Assembly: GCA_963682025.1 (NCBI GenBank) | Contig: OY821520.1 | Coordinates: forward strand, 138,454,738 to 138,518,737 | DNA length: 64,000 bases | Reading direction: 5' to 3' | Source of the DNA: Cordilura impudica | Lineage: Eukaryota > Arthropoda > Insecta > Diptera > Scathophagidae | In this document: in pieces, positions 26,201-41,200 of the stretch | Numbering within the stretch: position 1 is the first letter of the stretch | How the letters are laid out: each line of letters opens with the position of its first letter | Translations under genes and position numbers: made by a program | The notes under the pieces: model-generated | What the model was told of the DNA's origin: nothing | The model's input: only the letters and a program-made list of their open reading frames with translations | The model's database searches: none

Positions 26201-29200
26201 ATGGGGAAATATTCTAACACTATGACCTGAAAGAAGTCAATGGCTGCAATTTTTTGCGACTTACGAGATCTGGATTTTGAGACCTTTCGATTGATGTATA
26301 AGAAAAGGTTGCTCTTAATTCAGAATATATTAAAAAATACACTTTTTTAAAAAAGTGCAATTAAAATTCGACATTTTTTGTCAAAAAACAAAACGGCATT
26401 AGTATTTATTATATAATTTTTAAATTGAATTTTCATTGTTGTTTCCAACATTTATCTTGATCTTTGGCTTTTCTGTAGCGTTGGTATAGCATAGGTGAGT
26501 TCGTAAACATACCGATTTTGTGATTATTTATTGCAAAGTTTTGTACATTTTGACCACCAGCATTGATTCCCGTTAGTGTGAAAAAGTATTCGTCTCTTGA
26601 GGGATAATAATCGGGTAGACTGTACAATCTTTTATTTCCATAATCTATTAAGTTACAATTATGTTTTGAATTCTAGAATGCAATTAAACATTAATAAGTA
26701 AATATCACAATATAATGTCTAGATTTAATCACTTACCTCTCCAACGAATCTATACTGTAATTGGAAAGTAGTCAATAGCTTATTTTGTGGTCTTGTAAAG
26801 TTACATTGCATATACTTGTATTCGTAGTTAATACAGGAGAAATCAGTTACATTCTGCGGCTCAGTACCTGAAAATATAAGACGTTATATTTTTTTTGCAA
26901 GGTTATAGGTACATATATGTTTGTTGAATTTATTTAAATTATAAGACGTTCTAGCCAGGGTTGTCAACTTTAATTTATCAAACCGATAAAAGCGCGCAAT
27001 TTTCAAAAAAAAAAACACTAAATTTTCCATTTTTATACCCTATACCACTATGTGGCTTGGGTATAATGACTTTGTCCGTCCGTCTGTGTGTCCATGTAAA
27101 CCTTGTAATCAAACTGCAGGTCGCAAATATGAATATATTTGTAAGAAATTTGGTATGTAAGCTTTCATTGGCCATAGGATGAACGCTATTGAAATTGGTG
27201 AGAATCGGTCCATGTTCAGACCTAGCCCCCTTACAAATGACCCCTATGAAATCGACATAAATTGCCATAAGATCCAAATTGTCATATAGATCTTACTCAA
27301 ATTGGGTTTGTATGCGTTTATTACATCCATTAATGAGTAGTATAAAAATGATCCCTGGGACAACTCTTAGTCATAGGCCCCATATAGAGCTGCTTCCAGC
27401 TCTTCACTTAAATCTATCAAAAAACAAAAATATTGCACTGATTCTTCTCAAATTTTGTTTGTATATATTTTTGCAAAATACAAGAGACTTTACTAAACAT
27501 ATTCAGGATCGTTCCATTTTTGGGCCTAGTCCCCATATAGATATAGCATCCGATATGAACTTTTTCATATCTGCAGCCAAAAAAATTAATAAAAATCCCA
27601 CTCAAATTTGGTTTATGCTTATTTCCTATTTCCAGTTAGTTGGGCCTATGAGACAGGGTCTCTAAACGCATGGTATAGGGTATCATATAGTCGGTCTCGA
27701 CCGACTGACCGACCACAGTAAAAACAGATGTAACGCCCTCCGTCTATAAGACGATAATCGAAATTTCAGCTTCGTTTAGATCTGCCCATGGCCGGAACTA
27801 TATTAAGCCTAATTTCAGCTTTCTAGACCATCAGGAAGCTTCAAAAAGTGTTGAAAAATAATGCATTGCACAAGCAGTAGGAAATTATATTGATAAATGT
27901 TGAAAAATTAAGTGTCGGCCACGGACCAAAAATCTGCTATATGAAATATGCTTTAAGTGCGAATATTTTCAACTTTCTTTGGCATAAGGGCGCTTCAGAA
28001 AGTTTCGAAAAAGATTAATCACACAAACAAAAATAGGGGATTATATTGGGAAATATTAAATAAATAAATAGTATGCCCCTCCATCCATAGACTCAAAGTG
28101 TCCGGCTTCGCTAGTATCATGAAAAAGAGAAATTATTTTAATAAAAGATAATTCATATTCGCCGGTTACTAGGAGTCTTCAAAAAGTGAAATAATACTTA
28201 CTCCCACAGACCGAAACCCCAAAATCTAAATTTGAGATTTGTAGGTCATCGGTGGGTTTTATATTGTGGATTAATACTAAAATAAGTTTAATTTGACACG
28301 ATCCATCGCTCTTATGGCCACAGAGGGAAAATCCAAATCAGGCTCCATAAGGATCTATTGTGTCGCCCCCACGAAACGAAACTCCAAAATTAGGCTTCGG
28401 CTGGACCTACCTCGTGACGAATTCTTCACGCATGCTAAGTTTCAGATTGCCATGTCATTGGGCTTCTGGAATCTCAGGGGAGAAATAGCAATTTATATAT
28501 ATATATGTAGATAGATAGAAGATAGTTTCTGAGTACATTTATAAATTGTGTAGCTCCTAGTTTTATTAGTTCTACTAGAATATCAAGTACAAAGATTAAA
28601 TTGGATTACTAATAATTTGTGTGGAAGAGGGTGTGAATGTTGAATTCATATTTGTTGGAAAATTACGGGCATTGTAGCTATCGAGGCGACTTACCAACAT
28701 ACAGCTTCGTTACTCCAATGGCTTGATCTCCAATCATACATTGATACCTACCATTCTGCTCGATAGCATCTTGTATTATTAATACAGCTGTATAGGGATC
28801 TGTAACCTGAAAGTAAAAATAGTTTACCGTTTTAATTACATAAGTACTAGTACATACTCGCACATGCGCATTGTTTTTCCCTACAGCTTTCGATTTATCA
28901 AAGACGGAAGGACTTATTTATTAAATTTGAACTTTGTTCTATATTGTTTATGCTTCCACAGATTAAGTACTATTAAACCCTACGATTGCCGGAAAATCTT
29001 CAAGGCTTATAGGAAACGAAGAAAATGAACAAGGATAAGTACAGCAATTACTACAAGAAGACTTTAACTATTTAGAGCAGTTTTTCGTACAATCATCGGG
29101 GAAGTATTTTGTCACTGCCTTATCGAATTTCACGAGAAAAGGATGAGACTTATTTCTGTATGCAGTTGCAGTAGTTACAATGAATGAAATACGTAGCACA

Positions 29201-32200
29201 GATTGGAATACCTTATTGCTAATGCTTCGCCTTGGCACTGAATTGTTCGAGAACTTTAAATTAAGTTTCGCTAGTGGAATTGACCTACAACAAGTAAGAG
29301 TGTTAAATTCGGCTGTGCCGAATCTTTGATACCCTCCACCTCGGTTTGAGTCTTGATAATAAATGTAAATGAAAATGTAAACAATTTGTTAAACTTAATA
29401 CCAAAAATTATTTCAGCAAATTCTTTGGGTTGGTTTTCTTCTTTTCTATTATTTCGGATTTATTTCGGTGTTTGCTTTTTGGTCATCGTGGTTGCTGATC
29501 GGCATGCATTTTGGTTATATACCTATATGCATGCGTTTCCGGTTATATGACATAACTTCTCGTTTAATTTAGTTTTTGCTAATTAAATAGCTCGCCCTAA
29601 CCTCCATTGCAAAGGTAATGGTTGTGTAGAGTGGCTATATGCATTAAATCGTGCTAATTGGAGATGGCTGTATAGTTTCTTTTAACTGGCCAAACATTTC
29701 TTCATTGTGGCCATATAGGTCGGATGGAGTAACAAAATAATAACCAAAAAAAAGCTCTCTCAACTTTCTTTTAAAATATTGCCATATTTTGAAAACATAG
29801 AGAATAAATTTATAATAATAAATAATCAAATTAGGGATGAAAAACGCAAAAAACGAAAAGTCCCACACATTTTAAATAAAATAATTTAATGTTATCTTTA
29901 TTTTCTGAAAAACTTCAAATTTTCATCCAAAAAAAATTGTGAAAATTTATATATAAAAAATAACATTCTCATAAAATTACGTTTACTTATGTAACAATTT
30001 TTATGTTAGCAATTCTTAAATATCATTTGAGGTTTTCTTAAATTCATTGAATTTAAATTAATATCGACAAATCTGTTTTTCTATTTATTTAAATTGTAAA
30101 GGAGTGGCATCTCTGTCAAAATAAGCGAAAAACACAAAGAATAGAAAAAAACAAATTACTTCATGTTTGACAGGATGATTTTATGTTTATGTTTAATATC
30201 TTTATTTTTTTTTACTAATATTTCTGTTTATTTATTTGAAAATGAAATAATGAATTGAATATGCTATTTAATTTTTTTATTTATATAAAAAAGTTTTTTA
30301 ATTAAAGCAAAATATTTTCACTATTTCATGATTTTTATTTATGTATGACGACATTTCAACCTAAAAATTTAAGTTTTTATCGATTGGATAAACAACACAA
30401 AAATGGTTGTCGTTTAGATAACAACAACAGCTGACTTTAACAATAGCGAATATCGTTTCAAAATTTTACTGATAATTTTGCAATTTTCTTTTTTTTTACA
30501 ATTCGACTATCGTTCAAAGAAGTTACTGAATCGCGGTACTGAAAAGTTATTAATATCTCCTGAATGGCAATATTTTTTTTAAATGTAAACATTTTTAAAT
30601 GTAAAGATATTTCTAAATTTAAAATTATTATTTCCGACGTTTTGATATGATTTTCTGAAACTCAATTAATATTTTCTAATTTATAATTGGAAATTTTATT
30701 TTCAGTTTTTATTATAATTGATATTTTCTTAAATTTGAATGGAAAATTTAAAAAGTGAAATTTTGTATTTATGTGAATAATAATGCTTTATTAATTATAA
30801 ACAATTTTTAAAAATTAGATGTAATCGCAATCAGATATTTTATAGCAGAATAATAATTCTATATAACTATGTAGAACTGTTTTGTAAGCAAAAAACTCAT
30901 TGACGAACTCGGTAACTCTATTTTGTAAAGACAACAAAAAGTTAACCCCCCAATCTCACATCACACTGAAATTGTAAAATCGTTGTGTACGTATTATCAA
31001 CGAAAAATTGTTCGAATTAGTGGAATCCATCGCCATTAAATTTTATGCTCAAACATCTGACTGCAATCTCATTTTTAAAATGTTGTCGAAGCGTAAACTT
31101 GAAAAAATTTGTATACTTCTCTATCTTATTTTATTTTAAGTAGAGTTACCAAGTTTATTATACAGGCACATGTTTGAGGGAAAATGTTTACATTTATTAT
31201 TATTAGTATTATTTTAATAATAGTTAATAATATTTATGCTCTATAATTAACAAACTTGCGTTTTTGTATGCGCATTTCAAAAAATAAATCATTATAATAG
31301 ATTTAACAAGTTAAAACTTTAATTACAATTTTACAGAATCCAGTAAATTTGCATTAAATTTATAACAGGGTAACATTAAAGGCCAGTTTACACTATCACA
31401 CTTTGTAATACGATCTGTCAGAAATTCGAGTATTATGAAAAAGTCGTATGATGTAAAAAGCTTTTGTTATGAAATTGACAGTCTGTAGGATTTCATTTTC
31501 GAAGTCCGATGGTTTTTGAAACATTTCTAAAAACTTGCCATTTTCATCGGACCAGAGTTGTTTTTTTTTGGTAATATTAAAAAAATGGTAAACAAAAACA
31601 AAGAAAGTGAAAATAAAATATAAATTTCAAAATAAATTTGCTTATTATTCTAAACAGTTGTTTTCATAAGACTTGAGTGTTATGGTGTAAATGGCCTAAG
31701 TATGCAGAAATAATGTCGGTACGACTTTATGACAGTCCGATGAATTTCATCGGATTTTTATTTCGAAAAATCATACGACTGAGTGGTATCATGTAAATGG
31801 GCCTTAATCATCGTTAGTGTCTGCCACTACTCGCACGAAAAATTTGGTGCCATTAGTGTGACCACTGCGGAAAATGTGTGTGTATTAGTAAAAAAAATGT
31901 GAGTGTATTGAGTTTTTCGAACTTGCAGTGTGATGTGAGATTGGTGGGTAATATGCCAAACTTATGTTCATATTTGTAAAAGAATAATGAAAAAACGTAT
32001 GAAATAAGAGACCAACCCGTGTATACTCTTAACATTGTTCTGTATGATATCTAGTTGAAAATATTAACATTCATGTTAAAATAGAAATAACTATTGCAAA
32101 GCTAATTAGAACAAACTAAAATTATGGCGGCATCTACTGTGGCATAGTCACGCTGAGCAAAATGAAGTGACACTCTGTTAATACAAAAGAACTGTATTTT

Positions 32201-35200
32201 CCCCACAACAAAATACTGCAGAATTTTATGTAAATAAAATAACCGATTTATTTCTAACATGCAGTTACTATGAATATACATACATACATATATATAATAT
32301 ATGTATGTACATTATTTGTATTATTTAATAAGTGTATGTATGTATATTTAAATATTACACACAAAAAATACAACATCAAACGTTACTTTTGTGTTTTTCT
32401 CTTTAAATAAATTAATACATAAATTTTTTTGCTAAATTTACATTTGGGCAATTCACAACAGGTGTTGTATATTGTATGTTGTATTGAAATACACAATACA
32501 ATCATTTGTTGTGAACACTCAGTTGTATTTTCATATTGTAAAACGCTTTCTTTAGTAATTTTCGATCCAACGAGGAAAGATCGCTTCGTCGCTTCTGCTA
32601 TTTTGTATAAGAGAAAACACTTGTCAGTGTTTGCTTTTTGGTCGTGAGATATACCCTGGAGTTTTAGTTACGTACCTCTTGCATTTTAATTTATAATGAA
32701 AAAAAAAATGTTAAATGTTTTGGTTGGTACTGAAAGAGAAAATACATACTAAAAATATAAACATTAATTTTTATATAAATAAACTTATCGATGTATTTGC
32801 GTTATTTGCATTATTAGCCATATTTTATTTTATAATTATTTATGCTGATAATATTCTATGTATTTGTTTTTTCTTTTTCATAAAAACTGGCATTCACTTG
32901 GAACTGATATGTTATGATACAATATACAACATTTACTAAACATAGCAAATGAAGTTGGATCGTGTATCAGATTTTTCAGTGAAAATTACCAACAACAATT
33001 TTACACTATTGTAAAGTGATACACGATACAACAGATACAACGATACATTACCCATTGTGAATTGCCCAATTGTTTTTTTTATTAACAACTAGGTATTTTA
33101 GCATTATTTGATTTAGATGTTGGTGAATTTTTACTCCCTTTATATTAACTCGTAGTGTCTGCTTGTCGAAAAAATTTTGGATCGATTTTAACCACTTTCC
33201 CGTGACCCAATCGATCTGAAATTTTGCAGGCAGGCTTGTGGCAATGACAGAAATGATCTAACATATTTTTTTAGTGATGGAAACTTTTAAATTTTTCTAC
33301 CAGAGTTGATAAAAAAAATGTACAAAGGGTTTGTTTTTGTTATATTATTACCATAACGACCACAAAAACAACAAGTCCAGCTATGAAAACAATGCAACAT
33401 TTAGAATAACAACAAGAACAATATAGAAATATCATGTTTTTCATTTTTTTTTACTTTTTCAGAGATTTCCCTGGACCTGTTCCACCGATTTTAATGATTT
33501 TTGAAGTAGAAATCTTTCCATGAATTTGGTGAATCATTCTCACTAAAAATGATCACTGTAGCTGCACTATTGAGGGCGTGATCGTGACAAGAACAACATA
33601 GAAAATTATTTTTTTTTCAAGACTTTTTTAGTTCTTCATTCAAATCTCGGGCCCTAATCGACCGATTTGGACGATTTTAAATAGCAAACTTCTCAGGATG
33701 TTAGTGAATCATTTTTATGTCAACGAGTACCCTAGCTGCCGGATTGATGCCGTCATCGTGATTTCCACAGACGGACAGACGGACATCGCTATATCAACTC
33801 CGGTTGTTATAAGGATCACAAATATATAAATTTTATGGGGTCCAAAATTTTTTTTCTAATTATTACAAACGGAATGATAAACTTATATATACCCTCTGCA
33901 CACTGGAGTGGAGGGTATAACAACTCTACAACAGCAACAATGACAGTCATATGTTTTTCAAATAGGAAAAAACTGTTTATGTGTTAGTTTCGGTCATTCC
34001 CCAGTATGCATTGAAATATTATTTCTCCAATGTTGGAGAAAAGTTAAGTTCTTAAATTGATGTCAAATGTAATTCTCAACTTGGGTTGAACAATTTTTCT
34101 CCTTGTTTGCTTTCAACTTGACATCAAGTTGAGACTTAACATTTTTTCCAATCTTTGAGAAACATTTTTACTCTCAATTGGATATCCAACACTTTTCTCC
34201 ACTTGAGACCAAACATTTTTTCAACTTGAATACGATTTGTGTTAAGTCTGAGATATTATTTAAATATGTCATAAATAATAAATTAAATTAAAAAATGCCA
34301 AAAAAAGTACAAATAAATCATTGATATATTTTTAATTATTTCTGCTTTTTGTCGAATTTTTCAAAAAATGTACAACTAATTAATTCATTTATTTTTAATT
34401 CTAGATTTTAAAAAATGTACATAATATGTACATTTAATGTTAAATATGTACATAGTAATGTTAAATATATAATGAAATTAAATTGAAACATTAAAAAAAG
34501 TACATTGTTTTCATTTCTAAAATTAGTATAATATTTTTTAATATGGCAATTCCGTACCTTCCATTTGATACCGATTGGAAATATTGCTTTGCTATCAAGT
34601 TGAGAATCACAAATTTCTCAATTTGATAACTATGAAAATCGCCATATAAAAATGTGCCTTTTAAGTTGAGAAGACTATATTCGAACTATTGAGGGCATTT
34701 GAGAATTAACGCTGGAGATTTGAGAAATGTATTTGATCTCAAATGCACCTCAAGTTGATAGCAAACAAAAATGTTTATTGGGACATTTATTGTAGGGTCG
34801 TTTGCACACACACAAAAAATAGAAAATAAATTGTCAATAAGCAAAGCAAGTGGCTTCGAAATTCGATGATGCCAGTTAATCATTTTTTGTTCACGCGGAA
34901 TTTATAATTGGAGGAATTTTTTTCTCGAGAAATGTATTTTCCGTGAGAAAGAAATTCCTTGAGAATATTCATAATTGGGATGAATAACTTTTAATTGGAA
35001 CTTTTTAGTCAGAATAAATCATAATTCTAGTTAGATATTGGTTAATATTTAATTAGAAAAAATATTGTGGTGGCATCTACGCAATTATTGAGGCAGTCAC
35101 GGAAAAATTAAATGCAAGTCTGTTTTTTTTTAATATAACAAAAATGGATTTTCCCTTTAACAAAATATGGCAGAATTCTTTATAAATGAAATGCAAAATG

Positions 35201-38200
35201 GAAAATCAATTTTGTGCTAATTCTTAACAAAATTAATAATATATATATATATATGTATTATTATATTTATTAATATTTGTAATTTTATTTGACACAATTT
35301 CACACACAGTTTTACAGATCAACTGTTTTCAACTGATTTAGAAGTTTTCTGTTTTTGAAACAGTAGTGCCAATTTGTAACATTTTGTGATGTAATGAAAA
35401 TCGCAGAATAATAAGTTAATACACAATAAAAAATATTAAATTTTTAAGTTTTATATACATATTGCAATAAAAAAAACTTTGGTAAATTTACATTGAAGAT
35501 AGTCAGAAATGAATGAGAAAAAATATATAGACATTTTAGAAAAGCACATTTAATGTTAAACTTTATGCACAAAATATATGGGTTTTTGTTGTTTCGAATT
35601 TAACTGTGGCTCTAAGTGAAAAGTTTTAGACCGATCGTATATTACATCTTGAGGATCCTCACCTAATATTTTCAAATATTTTAAATTCTTTTTAACTCAT
35701 TTAACCTCATTACGAAAATAGTAAAACAGTAAATATGGAAAATCCACGCACCTTAAAAAATTGTTTTCTATGAAATAAATTAAAGACATTTCATATTATA
35801 CAATTTTCTTTCAAAAATGTATCAATTATTGCAAATTTGAAATTTGACATATAGTATTTGTACATATATTTGTATAGATTTCGCAGTATGAAAAGAACTA
35901 TTATTTCTTTATTTAGAATATATGTAAGTATTGCTCGCAAAAAAATGCAACATCATGAATGAAACACATAGACGACTGCTGGCAGCAGCATTTGTAGTCG
36001 TATAGTCAGCTACTTGATTTTTCTGAATACGACAGCAACATATAATACAAATGCATTTTTATTTAAATATACAATTACTTTTACTTATTTAAAATGCATT
36101 AGTACAACGTAAAAATAAATAAATTAGTTTAACGCCTTTTGATTATTAGTGGAATTATAGCCTTTCATTTTGCGATTTTTTTTTTAAACAAAATAAAATA
36201 TTTCATAGCACTAACTTCTTTTACATATTTTGTTATATTGTCAACACTATTTTTGTTTTGTAGCCAACAAAACACACTTGCAGTTTTTTTTTCTATTTGA
36301 AGAACATATGACTGCCATTGTTGATGTTGTAGAGTTGTTTTTTTTTTTTTGATTTTGTTTCGTTAACTCTTTTGTATTAAAGCACCTCCAATATATGTAT
36401 CCATTTTAGTTTGCAAATTCAGTATATTTATAATTTATTACTTACAGCAAAAAATAATAGAAACAATTTTATCAGTTATGCTTACGAAACTATATAAATA
36501 GACTTGAAGTTGGCTGCAAAAGCAGTAGCCTGTGTAAAGAACAAGTTAGCGACATGTTACTGTTACGTAACGTGTCAGCCTTTTTTTCACATGAAAAGTA
36601 TTGGGACGTTCCGGTTACGTTCGGTAACTGTTTTAAATGATTTTCATGTAAAAAAAAAACAACTGACTCGTTACGGTTACGGTTAGAAAACATTGACCTT
36701 TTATATGTATTATAATGCTATGAATGCATTTATCTTTATTTTATTTTATTTATATATTCTTTTTTTTTGTATTGTATATTATTTTTTTTTATTATTATTA
36801 CTATTTCATTTAATTATTTTTTTCTTTAAATAAATTAATACATAAAAATTTGTTTTTTAAATTATTGGTGAACTTTTACTCCCTTTATTTACTGCCTTTA
36901 TATTAACTGGTAGTGTCTGCTTGTCGACAAAATTTTGGATCGATTATTAGCCCCTTTCCCGTGAGCCAATCGATCTGAAATTTTGCATGCAGGCTCGTGG
37001 CAATGACAGAAATGATCCAACAAATTTTTTTAGTGATGCCAAAACAATGGAAACTTTTAAAATTTTCTACCAGAGTTCACAAAAAAATGTACAAAGGGTT
37101 TGTTTTTATTATATTATTACCACAACGACCACAAAAACAACAAGTCCAGCTATGACAACAATGCAACATTTAGAATAACTACAGGAACAATATGGAAACA
37201 TCATGTTTTTCATTTTTTTTTTTAATTTTTCATAGATTTACCTGGACCTGTTCCACCGATTTTAATGATTTTTGAAGTAGAAATCTTCCCATGAATTTGG
37301 TGAATCATTCTCACTAAAAATTATCACCCTAGCTATCCTATTGAGGGCGTGATCGTGACAAGAACAACATTGAAAATTATATTTTTTCAAGACTTTTTTT
37401 AGTTCTTCATTCAAATCTCGGGCCCTAATCGACCGATTTGGACGATTTTAAATAGCAAACTTTTCAGGATGTCAATGAATCATTTTTTATGCCAACGAGC
37501 ACCCTAGCTGCCCGATTGATGCCGTCATCGTGATTTCCACAGACGGACAGACGGACAGACGGACAGACGGACATCGCTATATCAACTCCGGTTGTTATAA
37601 GGATCACAAATATATATATTTTATGGGGTCCAAATTTTTTTTTCTAATTATTACAAACGGAATGACAAACTTATATATACCCTCTGCACACTGGAGTGGA
37701 GGGTATAAAAACTACTGTATTTAAACACCGACACCAACACACCCAACTAAATATTGTTTAAACTTCTTTGAATCTTGAATTTATACATGTCATGTGTATC
37801 TATTCCGATAAATTGGTATATATATATATATAGAATATGTCATAGACTTTTTTATTAAAAATTATTCCTGAGTACCAAAGTCAACATACGTTAAAAACGT
37901 GATGATTTTGTTTTTTTTTTTCAAAAAGTTGTGTTATATAGCTAAATTCGATATAAAAATCCAATAACTCGAAAGTTTAAAGGTGAGAAAGTTATACACT
38001 GTAAAGATCCTTCAGCATTATAACCGAAAAATGTGAAAGATTTTGCCTTTTTTCCGTTTTTTATACTATTGAACTTTTAACTCTTTTAATCACTTTAAAA
38101 GTTTCTTTTTCGATAGCGCTATTTAAACATTTAAATAAAAACTAATTTTTTTCTACTTCTAAACTGAAAAAAAATATTCCGATGAAAGGTGGGAACGAAA

Positions 38201-41200
38201 CCAAATACATCTATCACATCATATCCAAAATTTTTGACTTGTAAACGATTACGATTTAGCGTTATAATGTTCATCTCGTGCTGTTAGAGATATATTACGA
38301 GACATCGTATTAACATTACCAAAAAAGTTTATGTACTTTAGAGTGCGTCAAAAAAGTTTTTGTTACCTGAGATGGAATTAAAGCAAGACATATTTAATAA
38401 CGCCGTGAACTAAACCGTCTTCAAAAGCCCTTAAAACTAGAATGTTTTTATTTTTAAGCCGATTCCATAATTCTTCGATTCTGCATCAAAAATTTAGGAA
38501 ATATTTGTCTTAAGACTTCAGGTTTTAAATAACAATCTGCTCGAAATAATGACAACCAACATTATGCTAAGTTTACCCAGGTAAATGGTTTATTTTTTGA
38601 GTGAACGTGATTACAACAGACAGACGGACGGACGGAATATATGTACCTTATGGTGTCGCAAATGCATTTTGCGATGCGTTGGAAACGGAATGACAAACTG
38701 ATATATACCCTCTGCACAGTGGTGTGGAGAGTATAAAAACACAAGAAAATTTGCAAATTTTACAAAATCTAATGTGAATAACAAAATAATTGAAATTTTT
38801 AAAGAATTAAAGGAACAAACAAATATTAATTATTAACAAACAAATATTAATTGATAATTTTTGCAGTTTAAGAAATGTTTTCGTTAAGTTCTGGTTTTTT
38901 AAGACTAGGATTTTTAGAAATAAATCACAAATAAATTGCAAATTTTACAAAATAATTTAAATTTTCAAAGAATCACAGGAACAAATATACATATTAACTA
39001 ATAATTTTGAAGTTTAAGAAATGTTTTAGTTTTTTAAGTTCTGGTTTTTAAAGACTTTATGAGAGTCATGAGAGTCTTTTGTATGGAGACTATGTCTGAA
39101 AAATAATAAATGAAAAAAGTTTTAAACAAAAATCATATATTTTGTCAATGTTTTTTTTTCAATTATATATTCTTCCTTTATTTACATATTTTATCAAATT
39201 TGATATTTACATATGAGATCTTATCTTTACATATAGATATTGCAACAAATAATATATAGAATTTAAAGATATTAAAAAGTTTTTATTTTATTTTTTAATG
39301 ATTTTTAAAGGAAAATGGGAGGAAAAAACCTTTATATGATTTAATATATTCAAATACTATCTGAAAATATTTATATGCTTATAGGAGGTTTATTAGAAAT
39401 AATAGACCTCTATAATCTAAGCTTTTTTTCCAAGCCAACTCCGAGATATTTGACATCGTTAAGTATTATTTCCAATAAGAAGATGAAGTCTTGGCAGTCT
39501 TTTGGGAGATTTGTTGAGTGGAAAAATTATTGCTTGGGTCTTGTTTGGATTAATTTTGATTTTCCATTTGAGGAAATATTTACTGCAATTTACAAGACCC
39601 TTCTCCGCAGTATCATCTGCATAATAAGCAATTTTCATATATTTTGGGACTTCAAAATCGGATGTATATATCGAGTAAAGCAATGGCGACAAGACTGATC
39701 CTTGAGGTAACCCTATTTTGTCAATGTAATCAGATCATGCAGAAGTAAAATTTCATAAATAAAAGATTAAACATAAATACATACAGTGGCACTCCGAGGA
39801 GTGTATTCGAACGACACTACCAAACTCTGATACCGACCAGGGAATCCTGGTCAGGGGGGATCCAGGTAGCAGGCGTTCGATAAATTTCTATACTGACGGA
39901 TCGAAATTGTGTGGTCAAGTTGGTTTCGGAGTCTATTCAAAGGAGCTTGGACTAAATCTGGCTCGCAGGTTGCCAGACCACTGCAGTGTTTATCAGGCAG
40001 AGGTACTGGCAATAAAGGAAGTTGCTGACTGGTTGGGTCAGAATATTCTGTCTACAACCGCAGTCAACATCTACTCTGACAGTCAGGCCGCGGTAAAATC
40101 CTTGGAATCAATGTTCCTGAAAATAAGAACCACCCTTAACTGCCGCACGTCTTTAAATGAGATGGCCAAGCAGTTCGAAATCAGACTCATTTGGGTCCCA
40201 GGGCACAGGAATATACCGGGAAACTGTAAAGCTGACGAGTTGGCAAGACAGGGCACTACCTTACGGGTTCCAGCGGACTTGGCATGTGTTGGTATACCCC
40301 TGGAATCTTGCAGGCTGTAACTTCGGCTTCCACCGCCGGCATAACCGACAACAGATGGGCTAATGGATCAACGTGCAGGATCACGAGACAGATCTGGCCG
40401 GCTCTAAATCATAAGCGCACTAGCGCGCTACTATCACTCCCCCGTGGGGAGATTTCAACAGTAGTTGCTGTTATCACTGGGCACTGCCTCATAGGGAGAC
40501 ACGCTGAACGCCTCAGGGTCTCGTCAAATGACTTCTGTCGTAGCTGCATGGATATGGAGGAGGTGGAGAGCATAGAGCACTTCCTTTGCTATTGCCCGGC
40601 GCTCTCCAGAACGAGACTTCGAACATTGGGATCGCCGTTTCTTCACGATCTCTCTGATCTCTCAAATGTGGACATTTCACATATCAGGGGCTTCATCAGG
40701 AGCTCAAACTGGTTCTACGCAGGGGACTGAGGGGAACTTCTATTCGTCCCGTGGTATCACAATGGACCCCAGAGTCTAAGTGTGCTTTTCCTTTGGTTTA
40801 GCAGCCACTTTCAACCTAAACCTAAACCTACATACAGTGGACGTCCAATAGCACGAATTATATAATGTCAGGCCTTTTCGTAATGTTGGAAAATTCGTAT
40901 TATTGGACTACAGTTTTTTCCTCCTTTTATATAAAATAAAACGCATGCAGCTAATTTCATTTAAAGATGACGCAGTTCTTCGCCATCAGTAAGGCTGAAA
41001 GGGGAAGATTATCTTTATCATCAAAACAGCTGTCACTTAAACATTTTTCCAGCATTTTTAGAAAATCAGCACAGAGTGTTTCCAATGACATTGCAACCAA
41101 AGATATTGTTTCAAACAAATCTGTCTTTTTGAGAGATATTTCAAAATCTTCAGATAAAACCGTAATATTTGATAGCAAGCGACATATACTTAACCCATTA

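Noticed and set aside
36490..36700. Promoter with TATATAAATA
   Set aside because: Such words are expected often in AT-rich DNA and no transcript or reading frame follows.
40817..40832. Telomeric repeat
   Set aside because: The unit is CCTAAA, three copies at a LINE 3' end; insect telomere repeats are CCTAA and flies lack them.
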